Positions 45,261 to 59,700 of a stretch of DNA of 64,000 nucleotides are shown piece after piece. This DNA is from Callipepla californica brunnescens (taxonomy: Eukaryota; Chordata; Aves; Galliformes; Odontophoridae). Positions within the stretch are counted from its first letter, which is position 1. Each line of letters begins with the position of its first letter. The translations under genes and the position numbers were made by a program. Below the pieces are notes generated by a model that saw only the letters and a list, made by a program, of their open reading frames with translations, did not search any database and was not told the DNA's origin. The stretch covers positions 4,166,501 to 4,230,500 of the forward strand of contig JALIRH010000027.1 of NCBI GenBank assembly GCA_023055505.1, given 5' to 3'.

Positions 45261-48200
45261 AATCAGAGCAGTGGTTCCATGACAGCGCTCCTAGAGCATA
45301 GTTTGTTTTACAAACCTGCAGAAATCTAATTGCATCTCCCGCGCAATGGAATACATGATCCATTTGCTAGCAGTATTTCCAGCAAATGTCAGAGAGGTTT
45401 GTTTTTTTATATAGAAGGAAAACCTCAAGTCTCAGTTTTTAACAATAAAATCTGTTTTTGCGAGGTTCCCTGTTGCCAAATTAATGCTGAGTGTGCTTTG
45501 TTTTGCTTCTCTGTTTGCTCTTATGTGTCTAAGTTTCCTATTAGAAAAAGAGGGGGTGGAAAGGGAGAAAGCAGGGAGGGAGCTTTGGGTTTGCCCAATA
45601 AAGTGATGGATCCTAACGATAGGTAGAAATGAAGAATCTGTTCTCCAGGGTGCCACAGAAGATGTTCCTTCAGATTTACAGCAGTAAAAGAGAAGGAAAA
45701 ACTATGTTCTATCAAATTCCATCCAGTTCCATAAAGTTTATTTAAAGTAGAGTAAATGAAAAAATAAATACTTCGTTAGACTACCCTAGAGTCTATTATA
45801 TGCAAGTAATTGAAGGAAAAGTTCAGAGCAAAGTCTGGAGTAGTTATTAATCCCATAGCTTACCCTCTTCAGCACTAGCTCTTGGCTCCCTTCCCACTGA
45901 ACGACTGGGACTGGGCTTTGACAGAAACATGGAATAGGAAAATATTCAAATGTCTTGTTTTCTGGAGAAAATCACACATTTATTTGAAGAAAAAAGAAGA
46001 AGAAAAAGAAAACATTACAGGTTTTAGTCTTTATTTAAAGCTAAATTCGATTAAAACCTTAAAAAGAGACACATTCAGAAAGACCACCTCAGCTTTTCTT
46101 GGGATAATGTTGCAGATGCCTCGTTTTTAGCATGTGATGGGTTCCCTGAGCGCTCGCCCCTTCCTGTGATGTCCCTTCATCAGGTGCTGCCCATCAGACA
46201 GATGTGGTGGGGCAAAGTGTGCTGGAGAATTCCTGGCTCAATCAGCATTACCAATGAGCACTGCCCTCACTCCCTCCTCTGAGTGAACCTCTGCATTCAC
46301 ACGCAGTATTGTAAAGTCAGCACATCCAACTCATTGGGCTGGAAAAAACGTCCTATTTTGTCATATGCTTTTTGCTCATACGGTGTTATTTTGATCTTCT
46401 TTGGAGTTTCTATGTCATATAAATAACCTATTACACATTCTGCAGCTTCAACACTTTTGTTTTCATACGCACTTCTTGAAAACAGGCTGTTTTGGAGGAT
46501 CTTTGAATTTTCCCCCATTTCTGCTGGATTTAGTGGTTCTCGCTTCCTGTCCTAAGCTGTCCCACAGCGGCCACCCATTAGAAGCCCTGCAGTGACTTTT
46601 GGAAAGGCTTGGCAGTGCAAAGCAGTTAGGTTTCTTCTGGATGAAAAGCATGGTATAAACGTGTGGTCATTACCCTATAACATACTCTTTTATAACTGCA
46701 TTTTTACAGTCTTTGGCAGAGATTCTGTGCCATTATTTTTTTGTTTCTACCGACAGCGGAGAGAGGGGCGTTGACAATTTGTGTACATGTGTTCCTTGGT
46801 CGCCTGTGTACTATTTCAGCACTGGAGCATTTTTGGATGAGGACCAGAATTTACTAATTATCACTTTAACCGCTATCCACAAAGAAGGGGGCGAGGGGGT
46901 GAAACTTCCAAAGAAAATAGTTAAATCTTATTACCGATGCTTCGACGGGGCTGCCCTGTGTTTACAGGAAGAGATTCCCGCTGTGAAAGAGAAAGAAAGC
47001 TATGATGTCTTTTTCAAGGGAGGAGGAATTGGCTTTCTCTGCACAACAGTTTTATTGACGTCGTCACAGAAGCCGATTTATACTCCAGAAGAGTGCATTA
47101 TAGGGGAAAGGGACTGGAGCAGACCAAGGCAGCAGCGCTCACACCTTGCGTTGAGTCGTAACTCACAGCCGGACCTCACGTTCAGCAAATGCACCGAGCA
47201 TGTGGCCCAAAGAAAGGAAAACTTGACATGAAAATACCTGCTGAAAGTCAGATTTGGAAAGTTCTGAGCAGGGCAAAACGCTGCTTTCTCTCACCTCTCC
47301 CACCGCTCTGTGTAACTTTCCCTTCGTCTTTTGCAGCTCCACCAGCAGAACCCTTGTCAGCTCCTGAGCCAACAACCAAATGCTTTCCTAACGCTTGGCT
47401 GCCTTAGAGAGCAGCAATGCTGAACCCTGAGAAGCAATCAGAGGTAATCTATCAGGTGCTGCCTGACACTGGGCTGGCACCGAGCTCTTTTACCGAGCTC
47501 TGGTTAAACGGAGAAGGCTTTTGCTGGTTTTAGCCTCCATTCCATGCCCTGGTATTACCACCAGAAGCTGTTATCTGCCTATCGTCACTACCCCGCACAC
47601 TTCATAACTCCCGCACCAAATCCTACCTCCAGCTTCCCAGCCTGCCCTGGGACATAACGCTGGAAAAAGCATTTGCCAGTCAGCTCAGGAAGTCTTTAAA
47701 AGGTGAAAAAAAGAAAAAAAGGTTGAAGAAATGAGGTCTCCTTCTACCCTCTCATTGCCTCCATTTCTTTTCCTCTTTTCTCTCCTATTTTTTTTTAATC
47801 ACAAGCTGAGGGTTCTCAGTCTTTACCTGTGTGGTATTGAGACCCATCCAACTCAGGCACTGACCAGGGATTCTGAGAATTACAGAGCAAGCCTTGCAGA
47901 AAAAATGCTGCCTGAGAACGGTGTGATTTAAGGGCACACCTTTCTGCTGGCACTGTGGCACATGGCAATGTCACCACGATGACATTGGAGGGGACATGGG
48001 TGGTCCCTCCTCCTGTTTCCAGGGTCCTTGTCTCAGTGCTGCAGCTCAGCACGGCCACAGCTCTTGCTACACCCATTATTCAGGCAGCAGTTTCTTCCCC
48101 TCCCTTCTGGGTTTTGCTGGCAATGGCAGCTGCCTGTTTACCTCTTCTGAAGAAGCTGAGAGACAGCAAAAGTGAAGAGTGGGCATGTTTATCTTAAAAA

Positions 48201-49794
48201 TCCTAGGAGATGGGGATGTAAAGTATAACATCTCACCGGGACCTTTTCAAAGCTTTCTCACGCTGCAGGAAAACAACAGCAACCCAATTGCAGCCTATAT
48301 GAAATCAGAACTTCATGTCACAGCACATCCAGGGACGTCCTAGTACAGAACGCTGTCTTGCTCAAATATTCACAGACAACACTTCTTTGTAAGTCCTTTC
48401 AGCAACGCAATGGCATTTGACAAGTCTGCATCTCTCCCTTTGCAAACAAACCTGGGGTTATCAAACAAACACTGTGCATTTGACTTCTTCCCCTTCCGGG
48501 ACAACCCAGATTGCTGCAACGAGGCCAACCCTGGGGACAGATGGGGCATAAAGTACTTTCCTGCACTCTGAGCACTGTTGTTATGAGAACATGAGGATGC
48601 TCCTACACCAGGACTTTTTTTTTTTTTGATGTGCAGATTATGGCTGGTGATCAGCACTTCAAGCAGTGCTTTGGTTGCCCATGCTTTTGGTCGTATTAAT
48701 TGGTCCGTTTTTGCTATATAATCTATTAAACTATGAAATAAAGGTCAGCCTTCCCATGACAAAGACACATTTTGCTCACACAGAGCACGGCAGGGAGCTG
48801 TAGCACACCTGAATGGCCTCAGCACTGCAGCCAGGTGGTGACATGCAGCCTGCAGCCCAGGAACTCAGAGGAAAATAAGAACCAGAGAGATGGGCATCTC
48901 CTCCTGGTTCCCAAAGGAGCCCTCTGAGTTTTCCAGGGCTCCTGTAATACAGTCAGACAATCCAATTTCAACCAATAAACAGCAGAAACACAAATTCACA
49001 TTCTTTGCATCACGTAAAAAATATAAAAGACAATCGCTAACTTGGAAATTCAGATCTCCCCCATACTTTGCTGAATGGAAACTGAGACTCCAAATTGCTT
49101 ATTGTTAACCACAATGTTCTGGGCTGCTTCTGTGTTTTACCCCTGATCCCCTTCCCACTCCTGCTATGACATCTTTGCTTTTTCTTCCCAGTCTTTCAAC
49201 CACGAAGCCCAAGTCATCGTCAGGTTTGTGTTTCAGTCTCAGGTCTCCTGCCCATTCTCTTACTCACATAAAATGGTGCAATTAATTTATTGCAGTCTCG
49301 CCACAGTTGTTTTATTCATCATAACCATAAAGCTCCTGTGAAGTACGCCCAAGAGAGGCAATATCATTTTAACAAAACTGTCCTGATGAAAGAAAGCTGA
49401 GAACCCAGGGAGAAACAGCAAGCTTATATACCTAGAGTGTGTTTCTGAGATAATATTTCTTCCACTAAAACATTATTTCATATGATAATGAGTATACAGC
49501 CTGTTCAGTGAGGGAGCCACACAGTAAACATATGTGGAAAAAAATCACAGAGAAAAAACACCATTGGCAGACACGAGAATGAAGCTGAGGAGGTTATGGC
49601 AAATTCATCGAGAGATGCACTTTTATCTGGTGAATGGGTTAGGGATGGAAATGGAACTGTCTTGAAAGTGTGTGATTATCTGGCATGGAAATGACTGGGG
49701 CTATTTCATAGGTCCTGAAATGTAGCCATGATGGGTGTACCCATACTCAGAGGTCTTGTTTTAGTGCTCAGGAATAGCTGGAGGGTTAGGGATC
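45261..49794. other. Non-coding unique sequence, no gene recognised
   Basis: The longest frame is 172 codons (46713-47231, plus). It has no recognised domain and no supporting splice or promoter context. A 73-codon minus frame at 46297-46518 was also inspected without recognition. A run of 13 T lies at 48615-48627. An acceptor-like 'cgtcttttgcag' at 47329-47340 leads into a short proline-rich frame of no known family. Confidence 0.6.
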
Positions 49795-49930
49795 AAAGAA
49801 TCATAGAATTGTCTGTGTTGGAAGGGACCCTGCAAGATCATCTAGTACAACTCCTCTTCAATGAACAGGGACATCTACAGTTCAATCAGGTGTTCAGAGC
49901 ATGGTCCAGCCTGACCTTTAATCAGAACTC
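49795..49930 (-). mobile_element. CR1 LINE 3' fragment, antisense, 5'-truncated
   Basis: The plus strand reads 'agaatcatagaattg', 'tgttggaagggaccctg', 'agatcatctagtacaactc', 'gaacagggacatctacag', 'tgttcagagcatggtccag', 'cctgacctttaat'. This is the standard antisense CR1 tail, colinear with the consensus until the match fades near 49925. It is the best-preserved CR1 in the window. It includes only the untranslated 3' end, so it encodes nothing. The 77-codon plus-strand frame at 49728-49961 is a by-product of this element. Confidence 0.93.
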
Positions 49931-52900
49931 TGACTTGTTTTGTGGTCTTGCAATCAACTAAGGCAAACAGAGGTGTGCTGGTTACTCCTGATGACATTTA
50001 AGGGCATAAAGGAACAAAGAGTCTACAAATCATCTATCTGAGCAAGCTGCCATGAGGTTCGTTAGCCCTTTTTCTGCATCTGAGCAACATTTTATTTTGG
50101 ATTGATTGAGTTAAGACTGCTAGTCGAATTTTGACACATGTAACTGAGTTTCATGGGCTATAGGCATGCAACTAGTTTGAACTTTGCTGTACAAAGTGAT
50201 AGGGTCGTGCAAGTCTAGATCTTGGTCTACAGCTTGTCTCACCCAATGATTTCTTAGTGCCAAGCTGAAATGGGTTATACACTTAAAAGTGCTTCTTCTA
50301 AATAATTTCAGTCAATACTTGAAAGCCTCTGAAGTTCCATTTATCTGGGCAACTGACAAATACCTGCCATTCTGCCTCCAGCCTGTCTGCAGTAAATTTC
50401 ACTGTATTTCATTTTAACATCTGTACAGAACACTAAAAGGGTCTGCACATAAAAATAAAAAATAAAGGAACCAACAATAACAACAACGAGCTGAGATACA
50501 AAACCGGCCTGTCTCACTATGACATAGTGCCATGAGGTTCCCAGACTGCTGTTAAGAAAATATAGCTCATACACGTCGTGCCCCTGCCCAGCTATGTTTC
50601 ATCTGCCAGGGGATGTTGAAATTGTGCCTTCCTGGCGCTGCCTTTATTTACCACAGTGGCATTGACTTCATGCGCTGGGGCCCTTTCCATTTGGGTTGCC
50701 TCAGCCAAGGTCATCATTGCGTAAAGCATGAGCCCGCAAATAGCAATTTCTTGCTATTTCTGAGGAGAATTACTAGTTCTGTTTGCATCAAGGACGGTGA
50801 GGAATCCCTGCTACACTTGGGACGTGGCAGAGCTGACTTAGTCAGAGTTTCTTGGATTAAGCAGTAAGAAGAAAAAAAGAGTTAGAAAGATGAGTCACTG
50901 CTGAGTGAAATGTACTCTGTAGCTCCTCATGGAAAGCAAGCTTTCTTCAAAATCATAGGATGTGTCTCTATATACTTTCTTCTATATTGATATAGACAGG
51001 TGAGAATACATAGGCCTGTACAAACGCACAAAGAAAGATTTGAGTGCTCATGCACTCAGAAGTGTGTGTTAAGGTACTACACACAGTTCTGGAAGAGGTG
51101 AGCGTATGTTCCTAGGCCATAAAACCAAAATCTACCGAAGGAATTGCACAGCATACCAACACATGCCTCATTTGTGCCTACGCTGCAAAAAAAATTAATA
51201 CTTTAGGAAAATAAATGATCACGAAGAAATGAACCTCTGTGTAAGAGCTGAGGCACCTCAGATAGAGGATTTGAAGGTATTTCAGTGCCCAGCTCCTATT
51301 GAAATGGTGAAGCAGATGTTCTGCTCACCTTCTGTCTCATGCAGAGGGCAATGCAGAAACTCAGTGACATTTCTTAAGTGTGAACTTCTGACTTGAAAGT
51401 AATCTGTCTTCTCTTCAAGGTTTTACCTTGAGCTTACCTTGTCCAGGCTGTAAGCTAGTAGAATATTATGGGGGAAAAAGGGGAAACATCATAGATGAAA
51501 GCTGAGGAATCAAGAATGATCGACTAGAAGTATTCCTTTATCCCGCAAAAATGACATTGTATGGCTCCTGTCAGCTGATGTGGGTGTGTTTATGCATTAG
51601 TGCAACTTCTACCACTTTGACTTTACCTAAACGACCTAGAAAAGCACTGCCAAGCACAAGTCTATGGGCTGGATGTAGCACTGATGAAAAGGATACGGTC
51701 ATTTGTCATCTTTCACTTTCCCAATAGCTGATTCATCATCTCCGTTGATTTCTTGGGCATATCCATCAATGAAAGTGAGATATTTCAGCCAGTCCTCTAA
51801 GTGCTCATGGAAGTAGTCCAGACATTAGAAAATCCCTTACTTCTCCAGGTACTCTCTGAACTGTGCTTTCCCTGTACTGGGGATTTGTCTCAGGTACAGG
51901 GTGTACACAAGAGCATTGGCTGCTGCAGAGCTGATCTTTATTCCCGGGCTGGCTTATGCACTGCGATGTCTATCCAAATTTCTTACCTGAAAATACCCCG
52001 CTGTTCCACACTGCTCAGGGAGCAGCACAGACATTGATCAATATACCTAAATAACATTGATCCTGAAGGCATCAGCTGTTGCTCCTTTCTTACCGGGGCT
52101 GCTTTGGCTTGGAAGTTACAAGGCAACAGGATAAAAAGCAAGAAATCATTGTCAGAGTATCCTACTTCCAGTGTGATTTGGTTTCTCATGCTTTACTACG
52201 TCTAATTAAGGTTTTACGAGATGCTCCACAGCCCCATCTCTCTCCAATCCCTGTGAAGCCCCTCCTGAACGGTCACCACACGGCAAAGAGACAGCCCCCA
52301 GTAAAACACAGCTGCAAACTGTACTGACAATTTACGGGTCTCAGAGATGGTATTTGTGCAGAGGTCCTGCAGGAGGGAGATCCTGAATGTCGGACCCCGT
52401 TGGTGGAATGTCATCAATCAGAGGATCACGGACAGGAAGGTGGGTGGCTGCTGATAGTTTTGGCTCATTTAAGACAGTTTTGGAAAGCTGCCAGATTGCG
52501 TGGAGAATTTTTGAGATGTTTTAAACAGTCCTGTCTTTACAGCCTTATAAAATGGTGGGGTGGCTTGAGTTGGTTTCCAACTGGCTCCTGGCCAGCGCAA
52601 CCTCAGGATTCCACTCCGATGTGACCTGGGCTCCTGGGTGCCTACTGTGTCCCAGGTCACCCCTTGCTCTACCAGAAGGGGTTTCTGCACTACCATCAGG
52701 GAGTAAATGTCTGTGGTGCTCCAGCTTCTGCTGAACCTCAGTGCTCTTCTCATAAGGAGCTTTGCTACTGCAGCTGTTTCTCCTTTATAGTTCATGGAGA
52801 GCTCCTTCCCTTCATGCAAAGATGGCATGTTGCATAATTCTGGAATAAATCAGCGCATTTATTTATAAACAGGTAGGGCTGAATCTTACAGGGAGGGTTA

Positions 52901-54639
52901 AATATTCCATCATATTTTCGGCTGGGCTCCACAATCTGTCTACAGTTTCCACAGAGGGAAACGCTGTGTCATGAAGAGCAGACAGATGCTTGTAGGGACA
53001 TAAAGATCATGTGGTACGGAGTCTACAGTTCTCTCAGGTAAAGAAATATTCTCGGTGTTGGGCTCCTGCTTTGTTGCTTCTTCTTTGCTGCCCAGTGCCT
53101 CGAACCCACCGGTGTTCCACGTGCACTGATGGCAGCAGCTGTGCTGTGCGGATGGTCAGCAGGCCAATGAGCATCAGATGGCTGGTAAATAACTGCAGTG
53201 CCTGTTGCTGTTGTTGGGTGCACAAAGAAGTGAACTAATTGTATTCGCATGAACTAATGCTGTAAGTCACAGAGCAGGCTCTTTATCCTTATCCACAGGA
53301 GGCAGTCACACTTCCATTAAAATTAGAGAAACTTTTCTGTGCTCTCCTGAGAGCTGTAACACTGAAGTCTTTCAGCTTTTTTGAGAGTAAAAGTTTCCCA
53401 TACTGGTAGAAGTGGTATTATTTCATTTTATTCATTTAATATTTTTTTGTTTTAATCTTACGTTGGTAAAATAGCATCCTGATTTTTTTTTTCTATTATT
53501 TTTATTACAGAAAATGATTCCAATTCCAAATGAGACATGGTTCAGAAGGCTTTATTTATAGGAAAGTAAAGCCTAAACCTGAAGCTATCTTTTTTCCCCT
53601 TCTGTGTTTCCATAAACATGATTTCTCCCAATAGAAAAGCTAGTAGAAGTAACTTGTCATAATATCATTCATCAAAAGCAGTCTGATAATCCCAGACATT
53701 TGAAGCCACGTTTGCAAGTAAAACACACTAAGTGGAAACAGAAAGCTTTAAGAATTAACTCGTTTGCATTTCTTTTCTTTCCTATTTAAGAAAAAAAAAT
53801 TCTGATGTGAGATTCTTGATACATTACGGTTCCTCTGTTGTATTGTGAATCTAGAGCAAAATAATTTGCTACGGAAGCACAGTGCTATCGTTCTGTTGTT
53901 ACCTACGTGATGTTCTATGTAACAGACACCCGGCATCTGGAGAAGCAGTTTCCATTCTTTTCAGGACAGAATCAGGCCCCAGAGCAAGCCCACCTAGCCA
54001 AGGCCTTCCTTCTTTCTTCGCATGACCACAGTAGAATATTCCTTGCTTGAGCACATGGTGTATGTCAGGCACACGCTTTCCCTTTTCAGCGTATTTTGAT
54101 TGATCCATGAAATAAAGCCTACTGCAACCATAGAAACTAAAAGCCATCAGCATTCACAGTGGTGAGAACAGGCACCCGTGGGTGTCCAAATAAAATAAAT
54201 AGATGTAAAAGCAAATTAGTTAAGATGGTATTCTAAATGCTACTGTCCAATTCCTCGCTCAGAGTCAGATGTGTGCTTTCTTAATGGAAGGGTCCAGCCT
54301 TCCTAGGTGGTTTTGCATGCTGCTGGCACTGTTCTGTACAGCACTTGGACTCTGCAGATCCCAGTGTTTACTGCACACTGTGTCCCCAGCCCCCAGCACG
54401 AGAGCTCTCACAGACCCAATCTGCTGCGTGCTGATGCAAGAACAGCATTCATCCTACATCGGGCATTATGTTTTGGTTTTGATAATTTTGTAGAGCTGAA
54501 GTACTTGGAGGAGTTTGCTCTTACTCACTGTCCCATTTTTCAATGGTTGTTTTGCACGCTTGCTTTTAATTACACCAACTTCAGGATGAAAGCAGGCCTC
54601 TCTTTCACAAAAGGCAATCATGCAAAGTCAAGGGTTGGA
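49931..54639. other. Non-coding unique sequence, no gene recognised
   Basis: The longest frame wholly inside is 119 codons (52469-52828, minus). No domain, tRNA, known small RNA or mobile element was recognised. Low-complexity DNA is limited to short A and T runs (for example 53483-53493 and 53791-53799). Confidence 0.6.
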
Positions 54640-54785
54640 AACCCTGGAGAGGTCTCAAGAAGTAGGAGGGGGGAAGATGTTACAGGTCAGGCTGGACGGG
54701 GCTCTGAGCACCTGACTGGTGTCCCTGTTTGTTGCAGGAGAGTTGGACCAACTGGTCCCTCCCAGCTCAAATGATTCTGTACGTT
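54640..54785 (+). mobile_element. CR1 LINE 3' fragment, sense orientation, 5'-truncated
   Basis: 'caggtcaggctggacggggc', 'tctgagcacctgactggtg', 'tccctgtttgttgcaggag', 'agttggaccaactggtccc' and 'cagctcaaatgattctgt' follow the sense CR1 3' end in order, finishing near the ATTCTRTG terminal motif at about 54773-54780. Upstream, 'ccctggagaggtctcaag' corresponds to 'cttggagatattcaaa', which extends the element to about 54640. The 155-codon frame at 54307-54774 ends inside this element and is not a gene. Confidence 0.9.
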
Positions 54786-56161
54786 CTCTGGTGAACAGCT
54801 CAGTGTAGCCCCACTCTTGATGCTCAGCCAAGCAGCTCCAACAACAGACGTTAGCATTAAACCTGCACTTCTATTCAGATTGAAGGTTGCCAAGGCAGTT
54901 TTCCTGATATACCTACAGCATATCTCAGCCCCCAAAGCCTCATGCTCACTTCATTAGCTTTGCAACGACTGCTGCACGACTCTGAAGTTATAAAGTCTTT
55001 TTGTTAATAAAAATTATACTGTGATTATATAGTAGCTTAAATAGCAGTAACGCTAGAAGTCTTTTCAATATTCCCATAATACTAAAATAAAATATATGTT
55101 ATTTTGAATTCCCAGAAATATAATCTTTTCTTGGAAGTAAACTCATGGTACATAATCGCTTGCTCCTCCCTGCCGGTGAGTGCACTCCCACCTCTGCTTC
55201 ATTTTTACGTTGTGAGTGGCTTTTAATAACAGAACAGGGGAATATATTGTGGTTTCACACATATACAGATTTTACGGTCACTTATTCCTAACTAGGAGAT
55301 AGAAAGACAGAGCAGAGAAGCATTCTTTCTTTCTTGCAAGGTACTTCACCTCTGTGTACGGCGGGCGGTTTGCTGTATTGTAGCATAACCTCTGAGCTGG
55401 TTTTATAGAGAGAGAGGGGAAGATAAAACAAATAAAACCGGGGGTTAGCTGATGGGAAATTGCTTTAGGAGAGCTCATTTCAGCTCTAATACCTGCAATT
55501 TGGGGTAACTGAACTCTTGGTGTGTTGCCTTACCACAATAATTCATTGAATTACCTCTCTCACTTCTCCAGTGCTGGTCTTTTAAGTGAGCCTGAGGTTA
55601 GCTCTCTGCAGTGTGAGTGTGTACCCAACAGGAGGGTTCACGGGAGCCATACTCCTGTGTTTCTAAAGGAGCTGAAGTGAATTCAGCACTGTGCAAAGGG
55701 AGATGGGACCCACGGACACCATGGGGACACCATCCCTTCACTTGGCTTGCGTAGATATGGACCCCCTCTCTTACGGTTTCTTTTAGCTTCCAGTTTGACA
55801 CTGAGATGTTCAACCTTCCTGCAGTTCACTAGAAGCAATAAAGCTCTTATGCTTTTCTGTGGATAGGAGTCATAAAGTAAATGGCCAGCACTAGGTGGAT
55901 GTGTAAGTGCCTTCTGAGTGAAAGCTCAGTGGCCAAACTGGAGCCTCATTACATGCCTCACTTCATACAGTCGTGTTTGAAAAAAGTGCTCTAAATCTAT
56001 TAATTGCTCGATCTCTTCTTTCTCTGCCCTCCATGACATTGCTATTCTACAAAAATTTGACTTTGAAAATAATTAAAAAAAACACAAAGCAATGAAAAAT
56101 GTATCTTTGAAGCAAACACTACCTAATTTGGCACTAGTTTTGATTGGCATTACAAATTTCC

Positions 56162-56186
56162 TTTTTTTTTTTTTCTTCTTCTTCTT
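56162..56186. repeat. Poly(T) followed by (CTT)4
   Basis: Thirteen T residues are followed by four CTT trinucleotides. Confidence 0.9.
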
Positions 56187-56697
56187 ACCGGGATATTAGT
56201 AGCTCCTTTACAAGCTGCAAAAATAAACCAGAAAAAGTAAATGCAAGCCTTTGTTTGGGGGATTTTTCTTTTTTTTCTGTGGATTTCCATCTGAGTGTAT
56301 TTGGCTGTCTGGGGTGAATCAAGGCTGATCCTGGTGCAAAACTATTCTCCAACAGATAGCCAAGCTGCTTAAACAAATGGTTCGTGTTAGCTAGAGAAAG
56401 ACACTGAATCTAAACCATGTGCTTCTGGGTCTTGTGGTTTCAAACTGAACCACAAACACTCAGGCAAGCTGTCAGTCTCTATTCACAATTTCAAACAACC
56501 TTGCAGAAAAAGGGGGGAGCCTCTGCCCACCAATCGTGTTTTTAACCCTTATGTGATTAGTGGGGTGGCTTTAATGTTTTGTGTTAGAGGTGGGGGCTGC
56601 TGCTTAGAGGTAGCAGTAAGTAGACTGATGGTCTGGGAGAGGAATACGGACAAACATCTGATGTAAGGGGGACGAAAATGAAGATGTTTAGAACTGC

Positions 56698-56775
56698 ACA
56701 AGGTAGAGCTCGAGGGGATCTCAGAGAATCACCTAGTCCGTATGAACCTGGGCCATGCCTGGCAGGTGGAAGCCC
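56698..56775 (-). mobile_element. Short degraded CR1 remnant, antisense
   Basis: 'gctcgaggggatctcagag', 'aatcacctagtccg' and 'gccatgcctggcagg' line up with the antisense CR1 words 'gttggaggggatctcagag', 'gatcatctagtcca' and 'gccatgagcaggg'. Preceding and following CR1 words are lost, so this is a short internal scrap of the tail. Confidence 0.55.
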
Positions 56776-59700
56776 TGCAGGAGCTTCTCTGAACAGCTTT
56801 GTTACAGAAGAGCTGACTTACAACATACCAGGTTTTGCCATTCTTGGCAAGAGGCCGTGGGAGCGTTGTTGTAGCAGAATGTCACCAGCGAGAGTGAGCC
56901 TGGGATGCTCAGCATCAGCAGAATGAGCTGCTACTGCTTGAGGAAATGACCGTTGTGGAATTGAGCTGTATGTACTGCCATGGACCAGAGCACTATGGAG
57001 CAGATGTCCTGATTACCCTCAACTGCTATTTGTTGGTTTAGGCCATACAGCAGAGAGCTCAGGGGGTGCCATTGCCTTTATTCCTTCAGTTCCAATTGCT
57101 CTGGGTTTCTTTTTGTTTCTCTTTCTGTTTGTTTGTTTATTTTAAACTCAGAATACTATGTAACACATAGGCACCACTGCAGCTCTTGAGACAGTGAAGC
57201 ACAGAAAGCCAAGAATGACACCAGAGATGCGTGTGCGTGCTGGAGGACATAGTGTGAGGCACCTATCTGCAGGTTCCTTCTGCTTTTTTTCCATGTAGGT
57301 GCCTTACGTGCAAGGAAAGTACTGCTTGTTCAGGAACTGCAGCTGCTGGGGAAAACACATGGGGACAAGCTGCATTTACATTCCAGGAAACACACTGAGT
57401 AAAGCCCTGCTTCAGAGAGCTCAGACACACCTGGTTGCAAGCCCAAAATCAAAATGTGAAAGGGTTGAATATTCTGTGAGGGCACGTCCTGTGCCAGCAT
57501 TATCTGGGGGAAAAGAAAGCCCTGCTGTAGGGCCTTTCATACATCTACATCTCTTACTTCAGCACTCCTCAAATACTGTTTATCCCTTAAAGCCCTGTGT
57601 CATGTTTGGGACTGACTGCTTAGAGGTTGAAGGGCTACAGAGAAGAAGTGAGGATTAAAACTTGTAATGTGGAATCTCATTAGTGGATTACACGTTAAAA
57701 TGAGTCACAACCCCCTTCCTCTCTTCCTCATTGCTCTCTGTTTCCCTACCTGAGCGATGAGATGATGAGATACCATGATTAAGCAAAGCACCATTCACAG
57801 ATATTGGAATATTAAGTAATTTTACTCTTTCTCACCTCAGAGGTAGATCTCAACTGATCAGAGAAAACCAATTCCTAAGAAAAACAAAATGTTCAACTCG
57901 TTTGGTTTGGTTACATTCCTCCTTTCATTTATATTCTCTCCACTTCTAATTTGGACAACTTTGGTGAATCCAAACTCAGCTTTGTGTGACAGATGTAACT
58001 GGATTAACACTGATGTTAATCAGCCAAGAGGCACCTCAGACTGACACCGCTACAAATGAGTGCTGTAACTCTTCAAAATCTGCCTTCTTCAACACTGTTT
58101 GAAGGTTACATGATCCCCTACTTAATATGCACACTGGGATGCCACAAACTTCCCTGGGGTTTCCTGAGGGCTGAAGTAAAACTCAATTATACCAACTGGT
58201 TAGACAGACTGTTCAAACTTTTGTTTCACATACACTTTTTATTCCCTCTTCCCCATCTTTTCCCATTTGCCAAAACCTCCTGAAGAGAAAATAGAGATTA
58301 TTTTACTTTTTACCTTAAAGGGCTCCTTGTGTGCATTTGCCTTATTAAATAACTGCCAGAATATCTAATATTCCGTGGACAGCACCGATGAAAATGAAGC
58401 ATAACATTGGTCAAGTGAGCAGCTCTCATGTATAGCGTTGTCCCTCGTTTGGTCTCCAGCCAACGAAAATTCTGCACCACGCATCTGGTGGCTAAGATGA
58501 GTCTGCATTTAAAAGGACCATGGGAAAGATAGGCTTTTCTCCTTCCTCCTTGATTTTTTTTTTCCCTCACTGTTACTTTGAATTTAGGTATAATGATTCA
58601 TGTATGCCTCAGCGAGCATTTCGTCAGCCAAATTTCAGTCGTCTTTCATCTCTCCCTGCACTGGGCTGTCTTCTTGCTCTCCTCAGTGCTGCTATTTTTG
58701 CCACTTGCACACAGAGGAACCAACATTTGTTGGGTACAGCGGAGTTAAACTCAGCAACAGATACCTGCACCGATCCCAACAGCCTCTCACCGTTCAGAAG
58801 CAGTAGAGGGAAATGTATCACTGCCTGGTGAGTCCAAGGAGGAAACACGCAGCTTCAGCATCTTCGAGGCAGCCAGTCAAATATCCAGAATGCCTGCGTG
58901 CATCTGGCTGAAATGAGCTCTCCAGACTGATGCATCATTAACTTCTCCTTTAATGATTTAAAGGGGAAAAGGCCTTTTGCTGGATTTCCACAGAAGGTTA
59001 GTTTTCCCTTTTCTGGCAGATGCACAAGGCCCTTAATGGCAGATGGAAGGAAACGGTGCTACCTTTCTACATACGCTTTTCTGTAGTTAGACCACTAATG
59101 TGAGGACCACCGTATTCTTATGTTTTACCTATAAGAAATTAAACACCAACCATTAATATGTTGCCTTCTGACGGCAGCTCAGTTCCTTTCCTGTAGGCCT
59201 GCCAGTTGCTAACGACGAGGTTCCATTCTCTGACTTCAGACAGGGATTTCTTCCTCCACGGTAAAACATCGCCTACCTGAGGCACCAGGATCTTATTCAA
59301 CATTTCGGTCCAGAAACAGCAAACTCAATCTAGCTGTGGCAAGCAGGGGGAAAACTGGAATGCCAAGGGCAGACTGGGAATCCAAACCACGATCTGCTGG
59401 AAATACGGCCAGTTCTTGGAGAAGCCAAGAATTTCCACCCTGTTTGTTTGAAAAGATTTCACTTGTCTGTGCATACGGACAGGCTTGGTTATGCAGCTCC
59501 AGTGCTCCTAACAGCCTCGTTACAAATCATGCTAAACTCCACGCTGTGTATGGACCAGCAGTTTAAAATCGTTTCCTCAGAGCCCATCACTGCTATGCAT
59601 TGAGCTGGATTGCTTTCAGGCTTGAAGAAATCCTTTCTGGTAATCAGGCTTGTGATTCTGTTTGGAGATGGGGATACTCAAAGCTTGTAGAAGCTAGAAC

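Noticed and set aside
46713..47231. 172-codon plus-strand frame
   Set aside because: Reads somewhat protein-like but matches no family I know and lacks upstream start or splice context. It could be checked by PhyloCSF or RNA-seq.
54307..54774. 155-codon plus-strand frame
   Set aside because: Its last third is the 3' tail of a CR1 element, which is untranslated in functional copies.
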